From NCBI GenBank assembly GCA_001880285.1, contig CP016269.1, positions 2,056,501 through 2,120,500 on the forward strand: a stretch of DNA of 64,000 bases. The letters run 5' to 3'. Under the pieces are notes generated by a model, which was given only the letters and a program-made list of their open reading frames with translations, did no database searches and had not been told where the DNA came from. Made by a program: the position numbers and the translations under genes. This document shows, piece by piece, positions 62,836 through 64,000 of the stretch. Within the stretch, counting starts at the first letter, position 1, and each line of letters starts with the position of its first letter. This DNA is from Flavobacteriaceae bacterium UJ101 (GTDB lineage: Bacteria; Bacteroidota; Bacteroidia; Flavobacteriales; UJ101).

Positions 62836-64000
62836 ATGAATAGAAAAATTATAATCTCAGTTTTACTTTTACTAAGTGGATCATTAGTTTATAGCCAGAA
62901 AGATGGCGGAATGTGGCAACCTCAAAAATTGGAAGCCAATAAAAAGGAAATGAGAAAATTAGGGGCAAAGCTTAAACCTTCCGAAATCTATAATGAAGAA
63001 AAAAGCTCGTTGAAAGATGCTATTGTTCATTTTAATAGAGGTTGTACAGCAGAAATCATATCTCCAGAAGCATTATTATTAACCAATCATCATTGTGGTT
63101 ATGGTCAAATACAAGCACATTCAACCGTTGAAAATGATTTACTTAAAAATGGTTTTTGGGCAAAAAATAATAAAGAAGAACTAAAGAACGAAAAGCTAAC
63201 CGCAACATTCATTGTTTCAATTAAGGATGTTACAGAAGATGTTTTGAGAGGAGTTTCTTCTACAATAAGTGCTGTACATCGAAATATGTTAATTGATAAT
63301 AACATACGCAATGTACAAGAATTGATAAAAAAAGAACCTTGGCAAGATGTAGAAATCAAACCCTTTTACAAAGGGAATGAATATTATGCTTTTATTACTG
63401 AAACTTTTAGAGATGTTCGTTTAGTAGGGGCTCCACCACAAAGTATAGGAAAATTTGGTTCGGATACTGATAACTGGATGTGGCCACGTCATTCAGGTGA
63501 TTTTGCACTTTTTAGAATATATGCAGATCAAAACAATCGTCCGGCAGATTATTCAGAAAGCAATGTTCCCTATAAACCAAAACATTTTTTACCCATTAAT
63601 GTTGGTGGTATAGAAGAAGGTGATTTTACTATGGTTTTTGGTTTCCCAGGACGTACAAATGAATATCTACCTGCTAGTGCAATTAAACAAGTAAAGGAAG
63701 TTATAAACCCTGCTCGAATAGAAATTAGGGAGACAGCCTTAAATATTTTAGATAAAGAAATGCGTAAAGATGATGCAACACGTATTAAGTATGCATCTAA
63801 ATATGCAAGAACAGCAAATTATTGGAAAAAATGGAAAGGAGAAAACCTTGGGTTGGAAAAAAGTAAAGCCATTCTTAAAAAAGAGAAATATGAATGGGAC
63901 TTTCTTAAAAAAGCGGAAGGGAACACAGAGTATGTAACCGTTTTACCTAAAATGGAAAATCTATATGAAGAAATAGAACCGTATACATTAGCAAAAGTAT
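62836..64000 (+). CDS. S46-family dipeptidyl-peptidase (DPP7/DPP11-like), 5' part
   Basis: 388 residues are visible of an enzyme of about 710-720. Signal peptide (MNRKIIISVLLLLSGSLVYSQ), then KDGGMWQPQKL, the S46 opening. Catalytic His is in LLTNHHCGYG (H86) and catalytic Asp in DNWMWPRHSGDF (D222); the nucleophilic Ser and the residue that separates DPP7 (Gly) from DPP11 (Arg) lie beyond the window. S46 peptidases remove dipeptides from extracellular peptides in asaccharolytic Bacteroidota. It does not share a transcript with the giants because of the intervening terminator. Confidence 0.95.
   Translation, partial: MNRKIIISVLLLLSGSLVYSQKDGGMWQPQKLEANKKEMRKLGAKLKPSEIYNEEKSSLKDAIVHFNRGCTAEIISPEALLLTNHHCGYGQIQAHSTVENDLLKNGFWAKNNKEELKNEKLTATFIVSIKDVTEDVLRGVSSTISAVHRNMLIDNNIRNVQELIKKEPWQDVEIKPFYKGNEYYAFITETFRDVRLVGAPPQSIGKFGSDTDNWMWPRHSGDFALFRIYADQNNRPADYSESNVPYKPKHFLPINVGGIEEGDFTMVFGFPGRTNEYLPASAIKQVKEVINPARIEIRETALNILDKEMRKDDATRIKYASKYARTANYWKKWKGENLGLEKSKAILKKEKYEWDFLKKAEGNTEYVTVLPKMENLYEEIEPYTLAKV

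Noticed and set aside
1-64000. tRNA, rRNA, CRISPR array, insertion sequence, prophage or attachment site
   Set aside because: All intergenic gaps were read; none holds a cloverleaf, spaced direct repeats of CRISPR type, a transposase or terminal inverted repeats.

Overview
The window is a chromosomal segment of a low-GC (about 30% by eye) member of the Bacteroidota, almost certainly class Flavobacteriia and plausibly a Weeksellaceae-like lineage. The reasons are the flavobacterial -7 promoter element TAnnTTTG upstream of many genes, Shine-Dalgarno-poor starts with several TTG starts, a type IX secretion system (T9SS) protein of the PorT type, a cargo protein with a T9SS type A sorting domain, an S46 dipeptidyl-peptidase, DUF4251/DUF2911/DUF4136 proteins, menaquinone genes (menB, ubiE/menG) and the zapA / 6S-like RNA / rny order. 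I see no rRNA, tRNA, CRISPR array, insertion sequence or prophage. The species cannot be named from this sequence alone.

Layout. 1-6.4 kb: 3' end missing bioA, a DUF4251 secreted protein, then ileS - TraR/DksA-like - lspA as one tight unit. 6.4-8.1 kb: a lone PLP amino-acid decarboxylase and an orphan small exported protein. 8.1-13.4 kb: porT and ubiE, an ECF sigma factor with its membrane partner, a methyltransferase, a YkgJ-type Cys-cluster protein, yaaA, and a coiled-coil/zapA pair. 13.4-13.6 kb: a structured RNA read as 6S RNA. 13.6-24 kb: rny, a small HExxH protein, a PLP desulfhydrase/deaminase-like enzyme, a LysM glucosaminidase, hemL, a GH25 lysozyme-like protein, DUF1304, a 2-oxoacid dehydrogenase E2 and lnt. 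24-29 kb: a periplasmic-binding lipoprotein, a second sigma factor with two paralogous membrane proteins, menB and a YCF48/BNR-like protein. 29-36.4 kb: the fused cytochrome c maturation protein CcsBA with a His-rich repeat insert, pnuC, DUF2911, a membrane protein, yraN and an LD-carboxypeptidase. 36.7-39.4 kb: a LytS/LytTR two-component pair. 39.5-50.6 kb: ffh, a hydrolase, a DUF4136 lipoprotein, an SdpA/SdpB-like (HTTM) pair, a DoxX-like protein, clpX, a T9SS cargo protein plus a 68-aa membrane peptide, a TlpA-like thioredoxin and terC. 50.7-54.2 kb: an EamA transporter, dnaX split by a frameshift at an A10 run, and a universal stress protein. 54.4-64 kb: a surface region with a small exported protein, two tandem giant BNR/LamG exoproteins sharing an almost identical leader and signal peptide, a scrap of a third copy, and the 5' part of an S46 peptidase.

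How it fits together. Much of the window is envelope biology: lipoprotein maturation (lspA, lnt), peptidoglycan turnover (glucosaminidase, GH25, LD-carboxypeptidase), T9SS export (porT) and its possible clients (the 687-aa cargo and perhaps the giant BNR proteins), and extracellular peptide use (S46 peptidase). Respiratory functions (menB, ubiE/menG, ccsBA) and information-processing housekeeping genes (ileS, dnaX, ffh, clpX, rny, 6S RNA) are interspersed, as is usual in Flavobacteriia.

Best leads for novelty: the dnaX A10 frameshift placed exactly at the domain III/tau boundary; the tandem giant exoprotein locus with near-identical leader and signal-peptide blocks and a third-copy scar; the His-rich 22-residue repeats inside CcsBA; the SdpA/SdpB-like pair without a visible toxin; and the sigma factor flanked by two paralogous membrane proteins.
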